Source: a virus
Length of the DNA: 22,768 nucleotides
Reading direction: 5' to 3' (one strand)
IMG/VR virus record: IMGVR_UViG_3300017971_000786
Span: 1 to 22,768 of that record
Shown here: piece after piece, positions 13,274 through 21,434 of the stretch
Position numbering within the stretch: position 1 is the stretch's first letter
How the letters are laid out: every line of letters starts with the position of its first letter
Notes under the pieces: model-generated
What the model saw: the letters and a program-made list of their open reading frames with translations, nothing else
What the model was told of the DNA's origin: nothing
Databases searched by the model: none
Program-made: the position numbers and the translations under genes

Positions 13274-13626
13274 CAGAGTTTCTGGGTTCACAAACTCTTA
13301 CTGTTGAACGGACTACAGGATCCGTTGTGGATGGTGTTTGGACTCAGAATGTTACGACAAGCTTTGACATTGCGGGATCAGTGCAGCCAGTGATCGGAAG
13401 GGAGCTACAGAGCCTGCCAGAAGGCCAGAGAACGCGAGCAAGATACAAGCTGTTCACAGAGTCTGACTTGATTGTGATTGATTCTGCGAGCGGTACAGAG
13501 CCTGATAGGGTGCAGTATCTGGAAAAGTCATGGCAAGTGCAGGAAGACGAGAACTGGAACGGACATACAACCGGGCTTCCACACCGGAAGTACTTTTTGA
13601 TTGAGCCAGGAGACGACAGTCTGTGA
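13270..13626 (+). CDS. Head-tail stopper-like / head closure protein
   Basis: This 118-residue protein starts at TTG 13270, which overlaps the previous stop (TTGA), with GGTAGGA at 13261-13267. It is a small all-beta chain: TLTVERTTGSVVDGVW, then SVQPVIGRELQSLPEGQRTR, ARYKLFTESDL, and a final LPHRKYFLIEPGD. Polar beta-barrel proteins with this 'Q-P ... L-P-E-G-x-R ... H-x-K-Y-x-L' layout are encoded between gp10-like and tail terminator genes in many phages and plug the neck. The rare start and the overlap suggest its level is set by coupling to the gene before it. Confidence 0.72.
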   Translation: MTEFLGSQTLTVERTTGSVVDGVWTQNVTTSFDIAGSVQPVIGRELQSLPEGQRTRARYKLFTESDLIVIDSASGTEPDRVQYLEKSWQVQEDENWNGHTTGLPHRKYFLIEPGDDSL

Positions 13627-14159
13627 GCTATTCTGTCACATGGTACGAGACTGTGATTTTCGACTGGGTTCGAACAGTGCTTTCTGCTGTCGATCCTTCG
13701 ATTGTTGTATGGTATCAGGAGCAGAGACTACCAAGACAGGTTCTCCCTAATGCATCGATTCTGTTTCTTTCGGAAGGGAACAGGGGCGGAACCCCTGAAT
13801 TTAAGGCAATAGATATCGAGCAAGTCTCTGGAAAGTTCGAATCCAATCTTGACGAACACAGGCGCGGGACATTTTCTGTCACAATTTATGGAAAGCCTGG
13901 ACAAAGCTCGCTGTTGAAGAGTCTTGCAAAAGCTCTCGATAAAGCTCTGTGGAATCCTGAGCAATACGATGAGCTATTGACCAGCCAAGGTGTGTCTGTT
14001 CTTTGGAACATCACAGGTTCAGGTTCTGCTTTTGTTGCTCGCCAGATCGGATCGGAAAATCAAATCACTGTGGATTATGAGTTCGCGTATCGAGAAACAA
14101 CGGTTGGGGAAGTCGGCGTGATTGAGAGTGTCGACGTCACACAAAACGTTTCCACTTAG
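13623..14159 (+). CDS. Tail terminator / neck terminator protein
   Basis: The GTG start at 13623 overlaps the previous stop (GTGA). The 178-residue product has the usual terminator layout: an N-terminal helix (VIFDWVRTVLSAV), VVWYQEQRLPRQVLPNASIL (a strand pair with the 'P-x-x-P-x-A' turn), a long beta hairpin with RRGTFSVTIYG, a helix (SSLLKSLAKALDKALWNPEQ), and a final strand set. This matches the phage neck terminator family (gp12-like) found upstream of DUF3383 sheath genes. It caps the tail tube and sheath. The sheath gene follows after 12 bases and its RBS overlaps this stop. Confidence 0.82.
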   Translation: MSYSVTWYETVIFDWVRTVLSAVDPSIVVWYQEQRLPRQVLPNASILFLSEGNRGGTPEFKAIDIEQVSGKFESNLDEHRRGTFSVTIYGKPGQSSLLKSLAKALDKALWNPEQYDELLTSQGVSVLWNITGSGSAFVARQIGSENQITVDYEFAYRETTVGEVGVIESVDVTQNVST

Positions 14160-14171
14160 GAGTAGAGAGAA

Positions 14172-15539
14172 ATGGCCAACTTTGACGTCAACGTTCAAGT
14201 CAACGTTCTGACTGAAAACCCCCCTGCTGGCGTTGCGAGTTTCACGACTGCACTGATCGCAGGGATCGGGGATTGGGCAGGGAGTGCTGTTCGGTCCTAC
14301 GAAAGCGCTTCAGATGTGAATGCAGACTCGGATCTGAAGTATCCAATGGTACAGGCTCTCCTGGCTGCTTTTCAGCAGTCTCCTTCTCCTGCGATTGTGA
14401 AGGCAGGAAGGATGAGTGCAGACGTTGCTCCTTCTGTTGATTGGAGTATCGAAGATGGTGGCGGTACTTCTGATGGAGGGGACTCTTTCAAGATCTGGTA
14501 CAATGACATTGAAATTGAATATGTGTCTCCAATTGCACAAAACGAAGATGCAATTGCAACCGGTCTTCGCAATGCCGCAAATACTGCTTTGGCTGCGGAA
14601 CCAGTCACTGTATCTGGCGCTACGAATCATGTGATTCTCACTGCAGATACAACTTCTGATCCATTCCTGTATGATCATTTGTTCGACGGTTCTGGTGATG
14701 CAGATTTTGATGCCAGAGTTGTTGTCAGTGGGTATATCCCTGCGAACATTGATGACAAGCTTGATGCACTCGTGTCTGACGATTCAGACTGGTATGGATT
14801 TTCTATCGATTCGAGAGTGAATGCAGACTTGGACGCAGCAGCAGCATGGGCAGAACTGCAGATTCCGAAGAAGATGTTTATCGGACAAAGTTCTGATGCT
14901 GATGTTCTGGCTGGTACTGCAGGTGCAGTGACTGTCGATCTGAAAGCCCTTGGGTATGAGCAGTCTGCGATTCTGTGGAAGTCGAACGACGCAGAACAAG
15001 CCGCTTTCGCCTGGCTCGCCAAGACCCTGTCTGCAGACCCTGATGTGGAAACTACAATCTGGGCCTACAAGACTTTGGACGGTATTATCTCCGACGAAAC
15101 GAAAGTTTCCACCACAGAGAAAAATCAGGTTCTGGATGACTACGGTTCTCTGTTTCTCCCGTTCAAGTCAACTCCGGTCACAGGAATGGGCAGAAGCGCT
15201 TCCGGTCTTCCTCTGGATATCATCGTGACTCTCAACTGGGTAGAGGCGAGAATCCAGGAAGCGATCGTTGCTCAACTCATCGCGTATTCGAACAGAAACG
15301 AGAAAATCCCATACACTGATATCGGTATCAGCGTGATGCAAGCCACTGTTGAAGAAGTGCTTGCGAATGGAGTGGAAGCGGGACATTTCGAAGAGAACTC
15401 TACGGAAGTCACAGTTCCGCTTCTCGAAGATGTTTCTGCTGCGGACAAAACCGCTCGACTTCTTCGGATGCGTTTCGTTGCAACTGCAGCAGGGGCAATC
15501 GAGACTGTTCGGGTTACCGGATACATCCTGATTGACTAG
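14172..15539 (+). CDS. Tail sheath protein (DUF3383 family)
   Basis: AGGAG lies nine bases before the ATG. The 455 residues match the DUF3383 sheath-like family (PF11863): an N-terminal VNVQVNVLTENPPAGVASFT that forms the linking arm, an inserted beta domain (about 95-190), then WYGFSIDSRVNADLDAAAAW, KKMFIGQSSDADV, a central PFKSTPVTGMGRSA, and the C-terminal IPYTDIGISVMQATVEEVLA and GYILID. Contractile sheath subunits form rings around the tube and drive injection. The length is normal. Presence of a sheath is the main reason to call the phage a myovirus. The tube gene follows after a 57-base leader. Confidence 0.93.
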   Translation: MANFDVNVQVNVLTENPPAGVASFTTALIAGIGDWAGSAVRSYESASDVNADSDLKYPMVQALLAAFQQSPSPAIVKAGRMSADVAPSVDWSIEDGGGTSDGGDSFKIWYNDIEIEYVSPIAQNEDAIATGLRNAANTALAAEPVTVSGATNHVILTADTTSDPFLYDHLFDGSGDADFDARVVVSGYIPANIDDKLDALVSDDSDWYGFSIDSRVNADLDAAAAWAELQIPKKMFIGQSSDADVLAGTAGAVTVDLKALGYEQSAILWKSNDAEQAAFAWLAKTLSADPDVETTIWAYKTLDGIISDETKVSTTEKNQVLDDYGSLFLPFKSTPVTGMGRSASGLPLDIIVTLNWVEARIQEAIVAQLIAYSNRNEKIPYTDIGISVMQATVEEVLANGVEAGHFEENSTEVTVPLLEDVSAADKTARLLRMRFVATAAGAIETVRVTGYILID

Positions 15540-15597
15540 CCCTTTCTCTCATAGGGCACACACAGAGGAAACACACAACAAAGGGAGAGAGAGAAAG
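15539..15597 (+). promoter_or_regulatory. Tube gene leader with two competing hairpins
   Basis: GCCCT (15539-15543) can pair with AGGGC (15553-15557). Alternatively CTTTCTCTC (15542-15550) can pair perfectly with GAGAGAAAG (15589-15597), which includes the first base of the GTG start and lies next to the GGGAG RBS (15583-15587). The two share bases 15542-15543, so they exclude each other. The second would block translation start. Regulation is inferred from pairing only. Confidence 0.35.
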
Positions 15598-16019
15598 TGG
15601 CAAAGACATTCGACTTTAAAAAGGTTGCGGTTATCGTCGCAGGTGTCCCCATTCAAGGGTTCATTGACGGAGACGCAATCGTAGTTGCAAAGAACTCAGA
15701 TGCATGGGAATTGACTGTCGGAGTCGACGGAGAGTCTACTCGTTCCCGTTCGAACAACGAATCAGGAAGAATCACCCTGCGTCTCCAGGGCTCTTCTTTG
15801 TCGAACGCCTATCTTGACGGCCTTCGAACTGGCGATGAATTGTCAGGACTCGGACAAGTTCCAATCATGATCAAGGATCTTTTCGGAACTCTCCTGGTGA
15901 ATGCAGCACAGTGCTGGTGTGTGAAAGTTCCAGATGTCACACTTTCGAGAACACCGGGACAGAGAGAGTGGGTCTTCGAATCTGGCAACATCGCAATGGC
16001 CGGAGGGGGCAACGTCTAG
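15597..16019 (+). CDS. Tail tube protein (DUF3277 family)
   Basis: The start is GTG 15597 with GGGAG at 15583-15587. The 140-residue protein matches the DUF3277 tube family (PF11681): PIQGFIDGDAIVVAKNSDAW, GVDGESTRSRSNNESGRITL, the QGSSLSN segment, an IMIKDLFGTLL strand and TPGQREWVFESGNIAMAGGG at the end. Its subunits stack as hexamers into the inner tube, through which DNA leaves. The pairing with a DUF3383 sheath immediately upstream is the standard order, and both proteins are expected at high copy number. Confidence 0.92.
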   Translation: MAKTFDFKKVAVIVAGVPIQGFIDGDAIVVAKNSDAWELTVGVDGESTRSRSNNESGRITLRLQGSSLSNAYLDGLRTGDELSGLGQVPIMIKDLFGTLLVNAAQCWCVKVPDVTLSRTPGQREWVFESGNIAMAGGGNV

Positions 16020-16070
16020 TCCTTCTTCTGTCGAATCCCAAAGCGACACAGAAATGGAGCGAAAAGAATC

Positions 16071-16595
16071 ATGAGAGAGATTGACGACAAGTCTACAATC
16101 GAAGACGACTACGGTGAGAGCCACCAGTATTACGTACAGCAGCACCCGGCAGGCGAGGGATTCAGGCTTCTTATTCGTCTTGTCAGAATGGCTGGTGGAG
16201 CGCTAGGTAGGACGTGGGGTGCTTTCTCTCCGTCTGAGATTGGCGAGAAGATTGGCGAGATTGCAGAAGAGTTGAAGGGAGGGCTAGACGGAGACAGTCT
16301 AGCTTCTGCTTTCGAAAAGCTCGCAACACAGATTTTGGAGGAAGGAGCAGACGATTTTGTGGTTGAAATTCTCAAGCACTCTGCAAGAGACGGTCAGAAA
16401 ATCACAAGAGCAATCTTTGACTCTGCATACTCCGGGAACTACGGGGAGCTTTTATCTGCAATCTATCTTGTGTTGAGGGTCAACTATGGCCCTTTTTTGC
16501 AGAAGAGACTTGGAGGGTTTACCGCTGGCGCTCCGGGGATTCTGTCGAAACTGACAGCGAAGCTCCAAACATTGGAGAAGCAGCTAGGAAACTAG
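16071..16595 (+). CDS. Tail assembly chaperone, zero-frame product
   Basis: The ATG at 16071 has GGAGCG 12 bases upstream (16054-16059 region), and the product has 174 residues. The family is too diverse to confirm by motif; the call rests on position between tube and tape measure, helical acidic sequence (IGEKIGEIAEELKGGL, LATQILEEGADDFVVEILKH) and the frameshift arrangement. Such chaperones coat the tape measure and bring tube subunits to it. A slippery heptamer lies near residue 143. A -1 frame, open from 16421, continues 182 bases beyond this stop and ends one base before the tape measure ATG. The frameshifted form, from either candidate site, would have 235 residues. Confidence 0.8.
   Translation: MREIDDKSTIEDDYGESHQYYVQQHPAGEGFRLLIRLVRMAGGALGRTWGAFSPSEIGEKIGEIAEELKGGLDGDSLASAFEKLATQILEEGADDFVVEILKHSARDGQKITRAIFDSAYSGNYGELLSAIYLVLRVNYGPFLQKRLGGFTAGAPGILSKLTAKLQTLEKQLGN
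16493..16499 (+). promoter_or_regulatory. Slippery heptamer T TTT TTG for -1 frameshifting
   Basis: In the zero frame the codons are CCT TTT TTG, so T-TTT-TTG is an exact X-XXY-YYZ heptamer. It lies inside the region where the zero and -1 frames are both open (16421-16595). A second, weaker candidate is A-GGA-AAC at 16586-16592, just before the zero-frame TAG. Both give a 235-residue fusion. Confidence 0.65.
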
Positions 16596-16777
16596 GGCTG
16601 AACTTGTTCATCTGGTTACCTGCAGTAATGGGGGGCTGGGATCCTGTAGTGATAGAGCAGACGTGGTCAATCTATGACTGTCTCGACGCTATGAAAGCTC
16701 TACAGGTCCGAGCCTCTGTTATGAGTCATATGTTCGGAAAGTTGGGAAGCGGTATCAAGGGAAGGCTCGGAAGGTAG
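16499..16777 (+). CDS. Tail assembly chaperone -1 frame extension (fusion C-terminus)
   Basis: The -1 frame is open from 16421 (after TGA 16418-16420) to TAG 16775-16777. From the heptamer at 16493-16499 it adds 92 residues, among them APNIGEAARKLGLNLFIWLP, PVVIEQTWSIYDCLDAMKAL and a Gly/Lys/Arg-rich end. The 61 codons after the zero-frame stop have no other gene, an internal codon pattern that looks coding, and no RBS for an independent start. This is the lambda G/GT type arrangement, in which a small share of ribosomes make the longer protein that binds the tape measure through its C-terminal part. The ends are exact for the frame, but which slip site is used cannot be told from sequence. 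Confidence 0.8.
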   Translation, partial: AEETWRVYRWRSGDSVETDSEAPNIGEAARKLGLNLFIWLPAVMGGWDPVVIEQTWSIYDCLDAMKALQVRASVMSHMFGKLGSGIKGRLGR

Positions 16778-16778
16778 T

Positions 16779-18950
16779 ATGGCAGGTTCAATCACAGTCA
16801 GAGAGCTTTTGACAGTCCTCGGAGTGAATGCCGACACTGCAACCGTTCGTGACTTTGACAGGGCTGTGAACCGAACTGCTAGGACAATGAATCAGGCTGT
16901 ATCGCAGACCAATCAACTGTCTGCTAGCGTTGGCGGTTTGATTCGTTCTTATCTAGGCTTTCAGGCAATAAATATTGTTGCTCGTGGTGTCTTCGAAGCA
17001 AACAAGCAGTTCGAGAGTTTGCATGCTTCTCTTCAGACAACAGAAGGTTCTGTAGAGGCAGCAGACGAGGCTTTCGAACGAATAACAGAATTCACAACTT
17101 CTACTCCTTTCCAACTTCAGGAAGTAACATCAGGATTCATCAAACTAAAGAACATGGGCCTGGACCCTTCTGATCGTGCACTGCGTTCTTATGGGAACAC
17201 AGCTGCTTCGATGAGTAAGAGTTTGAATGATATGGTCGAAGCCGTTGCTGATGCTACAACTGGTGAATTTGAAAGGTTGAAAGAATTCGGAATCAAGGCT
17301 TCGAGCCAGGGGAACAGGGTACGATTCACCTTCAAAGGAGTAACTACAGAAGTAGGAAAGAACGCGAAAGAGATTGAAGAATTTCTAATGCGTATCGGAG
17401 AGACTGATTTTGCCGGGGCAATGGATCGACAAATGGACACCCTTGGAGGAAGGGTGTCGAATCTTCAAGATGCTTTCTTTCAGTTCTCCATTTCTGTAGG
17501 AAAGGCTGGTCTTTCAGGTGCATTGAACGAATTGCTTGTGTTGATAATTGACACAACAAACGAGTCTGACGATCTAGCTGTAACACTTGGGCAGACTCTA
17601 GCAGGTGCAGTTCGTATGCTCACCAGGACTCTACGGTTCCTGATAGAGCACGCAGACGAAGTCAAGATTGCACTGGAGGCAATGCTGCTGCTAATGGCAG
17701 CGCAGAGGGTACAGTCCTTCTCTGCGTCCATTGTGGGCTTGATACAGTCTCTTCGAGCACTCGACGCAGCAGCAACCCTTCCTGCAATCAAGCTCGCAGC
17801 GATAGCCGCAGCCATCCTGATTGTGATTCTGATAATTGACGATCTGATTGTCTTTCTTCGTGGTGGAGACTCTCTGATAGGTCGTGCTTTTGCACACTTC
17901 GGAGTAGGCCCGAAAATAATCGAAGACATCAGGGATCGGATTCTCACTATTGTGAATCAAGGGATCGCCTTCCTTTCTACAGTGGGCAGACGGTTCCTGG
18001 CGGTCTTCCTTTCTGCTGTCGAAAGAGTTCTTCCGATAGCGATCGGAATGGTTCAGAAGCTTGTGCCTGTGGTAATGGCACTTGCAACGAGACTTCTTCC
18101 GGTTCTAGAGAAGATTGTCAAAGCGATTGTTGAGATTCAGATAGCGATTTTCGAAGCCACTGTAGAAGTTGTTTCGGAGTTGATTCCTGCAGTTGCAGAA
18201 GTCGTCAAGTCTGTTGCCATTGCAATCACAGTCCTGCTTCCGACAATCATGGACCTGGCTCGCACAATCTTTGGCATTGTGCAGGAACTCTGGCCAGTCG
18301 TCCGTGGTGTTATCGGCCTGATTTTCTCGGCTGCCCTGGACATGATTGACCAATTGTTGCCGTTGGTTATGGCGATAATTGACATCGCAGTTCCGAATAT
18401 CAAGTTGATTCTTCGGGTTACTGTCGAAGTGTTCAAGGCAGTCTTGGCCGTTGCAGTTCCAGTCCTGAAAGTTATCATTGCGAACATTACTACTGCAGTG
18501 AAGTTCGGACTAGATGTCTTGGACTTTCTGTTGACTGTCTGGAAATGGTTCGTTGGGATCTTTGTCTCAATTTGGGAAACTGTTTCTGAGCCCATCATTG
18601 CAGTATGGGAAGGGATCAAGGCAACTCTTCTCACAATTCTGAACACCGTGATCGGAATCATAAATTCTGTGATAAACGGGGTTCTCTCTGTAATCAATGG
18701 GATCATTAGCGAGATAAACAATGTTGTCGAAGAGATTCCTGGAGTAGGGAAGATCGAGACTTTCGACTTTCAGGAGATTGCGTTGACTGTACCTAATCAA
18801 CCTTCTCCGGTTGTGACTCAGACTGGAGATATCACGGTGCAAGTCGACGGTTCGACAGACATGGGTCCAGACGAGTTATCTAGGTCTGTGAATGACGGGC
18901 TGAATCAGAGCCTGCGAGAAGCAGCGCGTTTCCTAGGAGCAACGGGTTAG
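16779..18950 (+). CDS. Tape measure protein, 723 aa
   Basis: The N-terminal 300 residues match the phage tape measure core: coiled start, then FESLHASLQTTEGSVEAADE, FTTSTPFQLQEVTSGFIKLK, and LGGRVSNLQDAFFQFSISVG. From about 335 a hydrophobic segment (AAIAAAILIVILIIDDLIVF, then LRGGDSLIGRAF) begins a long stretch of hydrophobic helices to about 660. It ends in a polar tail. Tape measures set tail length, fill the tube lumen and enter the host membrane on injection. At roughly 1.5 angstrom per residue a tail near 100 nm is expected. GGAAGG at 16769-16774 serves as RBS inside the chaperone extension. Its stop overlaps the next start (TAGTG). Confidence 0.95.
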   Translation: MAGSITVRELLTVLGVNADTATVRDFDRAVNRTARTMNQAVSQTNQLSASVGGLIRSYLGFQAINIVARGVFEANKQFESLHASLQTTEGSVEAADEAFERITEFTTSTPFQLQEVTSGFIKLKNMGLDPSDRALRSYGNTAASMSKSLNDMVEAVADATTGEFERLKEFGIKASSQGNRVRFTFKGVTTEVGKNAKEIEEFLMRIGETDFAGAMDRQMDTLGGRVSNLQDAFFQFSISVGKAGLSGALNELLVLIIDTTNESDDLAVTLGQTLAGAVRMLTRTLRFLIEHADEVKIALEAMLLLMAAQRVQSFSASIVGLIQSLRALDAAATLPAIKLAAIAAAILIVILIIDDLIVFLRGGDSLIGRAFAHFGVGPKIIEDIRDRILTIVNQGIAFLSTVGRRFLAVFLSAVERVLPIAIGMVQKLVPVVMALATRLLPVLEKIVKAIVEIQIAIFEATVEVVSELIPAVAEVVKSVAIAITVLLPTIMDLARTIFGIVQELWPVVRGVIGLIFSAALDMIDQLLPLVMAIIDIAVPNIKLILRVTVEVFKAVLAVAVPVLKVIIANITTAVKFGLDVLDFLLTVWKWFVGIFVSIWETVSEPIIAVWEGIKATLLTILNTVIGIINSVINGVLSVINGIISEINNVVEEIPGVGKIETFDFQEIALTVPNQPSPVVTQTGDITVQVDGSTDMGPDELSRSVNDGLNQSLREAARFLGATG

Positions 18951-19558
18951 TGGCTGTCCTTCTAGTCAAATCTCCTGCCACATCTGGCGCTCGAATCATC
19001 GAGCTGCTTGCTCTTACAATTCTCGACTTCGACGCAACCACTCAAGAGTCTCACAATCACAAAGTCAACTGGACTTCACACCCTGTCGAAAGCGGGATTG
19101 ATGTCACAGACAACGCAGTGATTCAACCGGATGAGTTGACTCTAAACTGCGTCATTTCGAATACACCACTTGGTTTGTCCCTTCCGATTCCTGACAAGGC
19201 TCTGTCTGGATACGAGACCCTGCTTCGTTTGAAAGACTCGAAAAGACTTGTGACTGTTGTAACTGGTCTTCGTGTTTACACGAATATGGGAATCACGAAT
19301 GTGTCTGTGCCACGGGCACAGGGAGACGGTCAGAAACTAAGATTCACAGTCAATTTCAAAGAGATTCGGAAGGTTGTTTCTGTCGAAATAGAGATCCCTC
19401 CAGAGTTGCTAAAGCCAAAGGTTAAAGCAGGTGGACAATCTCCAGTTGACGCAGGGACGCAGCCTACAGCAGCAGTAGAAGCAGGTTCAGAGGAAGCAGC
19501 AGGGGTTGACGTCTTCCAGTCGAAAGCAGCCAAACTCTTCGATAAGTGGGCCCAATAA
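18950..19558 (+). CDS. Dit-like baseplate protein
   Basis: The start is GTG 18950, overlapping the tape measure stop. The diagnostic part is FDATTQESHNHKVNWTSHPV then ESGIDVTDNAVIQPDELTLN and CVISNTPLG: the 'E-S-H ... H-P-V-E-x-G ... D-x-x-x-x-x-P-D/x-x-L' pattern of Dit-like proteins encoded after the tape measure in small contractile tails (Dit_like family). The C-terminal 50 residues (about 150-202) are Pro/Ala/Glu-rich and look disordered, then KAAKLFDKWAQ may form a short helix. In this class the protein forms a ring at the tube tip joining tube, hub and wedges. The 202-residue length is ordinary. Confidence 0.82.
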   Translation: MAVLLVKSPATSGARIIELLALTILDFDATTQESHNHKVNWTSHPVESGIDVTDNAVIQPDELTLNCVISNTPLGLSLPIPDKALSGYETLLRLKDSKRLVTVVTGLRVYTNMGITNVSVPRAQGDGQKLRFTVNFKEIRKVVSVEIEIPPELLKPKVKAGGQSPVDAGTQPTAAVEAGSEEAAGVDVFQSKAAKLFDKWAQ

Positions 19559-19926
19559 TGGCAGAGAAGTTTCGAACATTCTCTGATTTTGCCTCTTTCG
19601 AATACTCTTGCACTGTCGAAGGGACTGTGTACAGGTTCCGGTTTCAGTTTCATCCACGTTGTGGCGGATGGTATGTGGATATCATGGAATCTGATAGAAC
19701 TCCGATTGTTATGGGGACTCGTGTTGTCTTGGGTTGGCCACTTTTCGAAGGGCACAAAGATCCGATGCTTCCCAGCGGATTAACTCTTGCCCTGAACATG
19801 GACGGAGACTTGGTTGAGTTGACAGAGCAAGACGAACTAGGAGACAGGGTCAGAGTTGTTTACGTTCCTCTTGATGAGTTGACTGCTCCAGAAACGACAC
19901 CTTCTCCAGTTGTCGAACCAGTGTAG
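19558..19926 (+). CDS. Baseplate plug-type protein (Pam3 gp18-like)
   Basis: The frame is open from a GTG at 19546, but ATG 19558 is chosen because it overlaps the previous stop (TAATG), the common coupling here. The 122 residues form an all-beta protein: FEYSCTVEGTVYRFRFQFHP, GGWYVDIMESDRTPIVMGTR, WPLFEGHKDPMLPSGLTLAL and RVRVVYVPLDEL. The 'W-Y-x-D-I ... P-I-x-x-G-x-x-V ... P-S-G' pattern is that of the small baseplate plug family represented by cyanophage Pam3 gp18 (PF22479). These proteins line or block the hub channel. The C-terminal 12 residues are Pro/Thr-rich. Confidence 0.8.
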   Translation: MAEKFRTFSDFASFEYSCTVEGTVYRFRFQFHPRCGGWYVDIMESDRTPIVMGTRVVLGWPLFEGHKDPMLPSGLTLALNMDGDLVELTEQDELGDRVRVVYVPLDELTAPETTPSPVVEPV

Positions 19927-19935
19927 AGCGATCGT

Positions 19936-20766
19936 GTGTTTGAATTCTTCGACAGAGCTGTTGACATCAGGATTGGGATCCCTGCGAATCCTCAGGGAAC
20001 GTTTCCAGGTGCAGGCCGATCCTGGACTCAACTTCGAACGGAATTCGAAGTCAGCAGAAGTCTAGGAAAAGACCCGAACACAGCGAAGGTGAAACTCTAC
20101 AATCCAGACGAAGTCTCGATCGGACTCATCCAAGCAACCGGTTCCTTCCTTCAAGTCTTTGCTGGATACGGTCTGATTCCGAGTCAGATTTTCTCAGGTA
20201 ACATTGCGAAACGTGGTGTCACTATCGAGAAGAGAGACACGGATAAAATCGTATCCATCGAAGCAGGAGACGGAGAGCTTGCATACACAAGCGTTCCTTT
20301 CAACTGGCACTATTCAGCCGGAACAGAAGTCAACGTTATCCTGTCGAACCTTATACTTGCTTTAGGGGTTGGCCTTGGTCCTGGCTCTCCGGTTCTTCCG
20401 CCTCGTGTTCTCCTGAACGATGTAACGTACTACGGAAGGGCTGTAGACGCTCTGAACGAGCTTGTGACAGATGCCGGAGGAACGTGGAGTATCCAGGATG
20501 GGAATCTGGAGATACTGCTAGGAGACGCTCCTACGTCCGATCTGGCTGTGTCTTTGACACCTGCAACTGGACTCATCGGAAGCCCAAAGCGGACAGATGA
20601 TGGAGTAACTCTTCAGTCACTTCTTCACACCGGTATTAAGCCTGGAAAAATTATCAACGTTGTCTCGTTTCAAGTAACAGGATTCTATAAAGCAAAAGTT
20701 GTAAAGCATCGTGGAGATACTCACGTGAATCGCTGGCAAACAGAAGTAGAAGCCGTTCCGCTATGA
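19936..20766 (+). CDS. Baseplate hub protein (gp27/gpD-like)
   Basis: The GTG at 19936 is the first start in a frame that begins VDIRIGIP; upstream GTAGAG is a weak RBS. The 276 residues read as a hub: RTEFEVSRSLGKDPNTAKVK and LYNPDE, FLQVFAGYG, a SGNIAKRGVTIEKRDTDKIV strand pair, SIEAGDGELAY, and a final FQVTGFYKAKVVKHRGDTHV followed by RWQTEVEAVPL. The 'H-x-G-D-T-H-x-x-x-W-x-T-E-V-E' end is typical of phage hub proteins with the gp27/gpD fold. It should trimerise beneath the tube and carry the spike encoded next, whose ATG overlaps its stop (ATGA). Confidence 0.85.
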   Translation: MFEFFDRAVDIRIGIPANPQGTFPGAGRSWTQLRTEFEVSRSLGKDPNTAKVKLYNPDEVSIGLIQATGSFLQVFAGYGLIPSQIFSGNIAKRGVTIEKRDTDKIVSIEAGDGELAYTSVPFNWHYSAGTEVNVILSNLILALGVGLGPGSPVLPPRVLLNDVTYYGRAVDALNELVTDAGGTWSIQDGNLEILLGDAPTSDLAVSLTPATGLIGSPKRTDDGVTLQSLLHTGIKPGKIINVVSFQVTGFYKAKVVKHRGDTHVNRWQTEVEAVPL

Positions 20767-21434
20767 CAACGCAATTTGAAGGCACAACTCCGACACTCGC
20801 AGAAGTCCTGGAAAGGTCTGTGTCTAGTGGTCTAGGTAATGTCTACACTGCATTGCCTGGCAGGATTATCACATACAATCCAGCACAACAAAGCGCAACT
20901 GTCCTTCCTGGTGTCCAAGTCGAGAACAAAGCATCTGGAGAAATGGAACCATTGCCTGTGATAGGTGGAGTTCCTGTGCTTTTTCCTTCCGGCGGTTCCT
21001 TTCGAATGGTGTGGCCACTGGTTTCAGATGACATTGTGACTCTGTTCTTCTGCTCCAGTTCCATAGAAGACTTTCTTTTTTCGACTACTCCAGACAATAC
21101 AACCACTTCGAAACGTAGACACGGCCTTTCTGATGCAGTAGCTATTCCTGCCCTTCGTCCTTTCTCTTCTCCTCTTATTCCTGTTGATGCGACGGCACTA
21201 GAACTCGGAAGTGATCTGGCACAGATTGCGTTTGTTCCTGCTGGACGAGTTAAACTTGGTTCTTCTTTGGCTATTGATCCGATCGCTCTTTCGACTGCGA
21301 ACGAAGCAAACTGGACACAGTTCGACGCATGGGCAGCCAGTGTTGAATTGATTCTGACTGGTCTTGGGGTTCCTGTTCCAATACCATGGGTTCCACACAC
21401 TCCGACGGGTTCGACAAAGGTTGACGGAGTATGA
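20763..21434 (+). CDS. Baseplate central spike protein (Gp138 N-terminal domain, gpV-like)
   Basis: The 223-residue chain has the Gp138-type OB domain (PF18352) at its N-terminus: YTALPGRIITYNPAQQSATV, LPVIGGVPVLFPSGGSFRMV, WPLVSDDIVTLFF and RRHGLSDAVAIPALRPF. The strands from 130 to 180 (LELGSDLAQIAFVPAGRVKLGS) resemble the start of a beta-helical needle. The end, with its 'W-x-x-F-D-A-W ... L-x-x-L-G' helix, is unusual for a free needle tip and may cap it. The spike punctures the outer surface. I see no iron-binding HxH tip motif, so a separate tip protein may exist. It is translationally coupled on both sides (ATGA overlaps). Confidence 0.85.
   Translation: MTTQFEGTTPTLAEVLERSVSSGLGNVYTALPGRIITYNPAQQSATVLPGVQVENKASGEMEPLPVIGGVPVLFPSGGSFRMVWPLVSDDIVTLFFCSSSIEDFLFSTTPDNTTTSKRRHGLSDAVAIPALRPFSSPLIPVDATALELGSDLAQIAFVPAGRVKLGSSLAIDPIALSTANEANWTQFDAWAASVELILTGLGVPVPIPWVPHTPTGSTKVDGV

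Noticed and set aside
16586-16592. A-GGA-AAC as the main slippery site
   Set aside because: Kept only as a secondary candidate: the first position breaks the X-XXY rule, while T-TTT-TTG at 16493-16499 fits exactly.
19546-19557. GTG 19546 as start of the plug-type protein
   Set aside because: ATG 19558 overlaps the previous stop as TAATG, the pattern used repeatedly here, and gives the normal family N-terminus.
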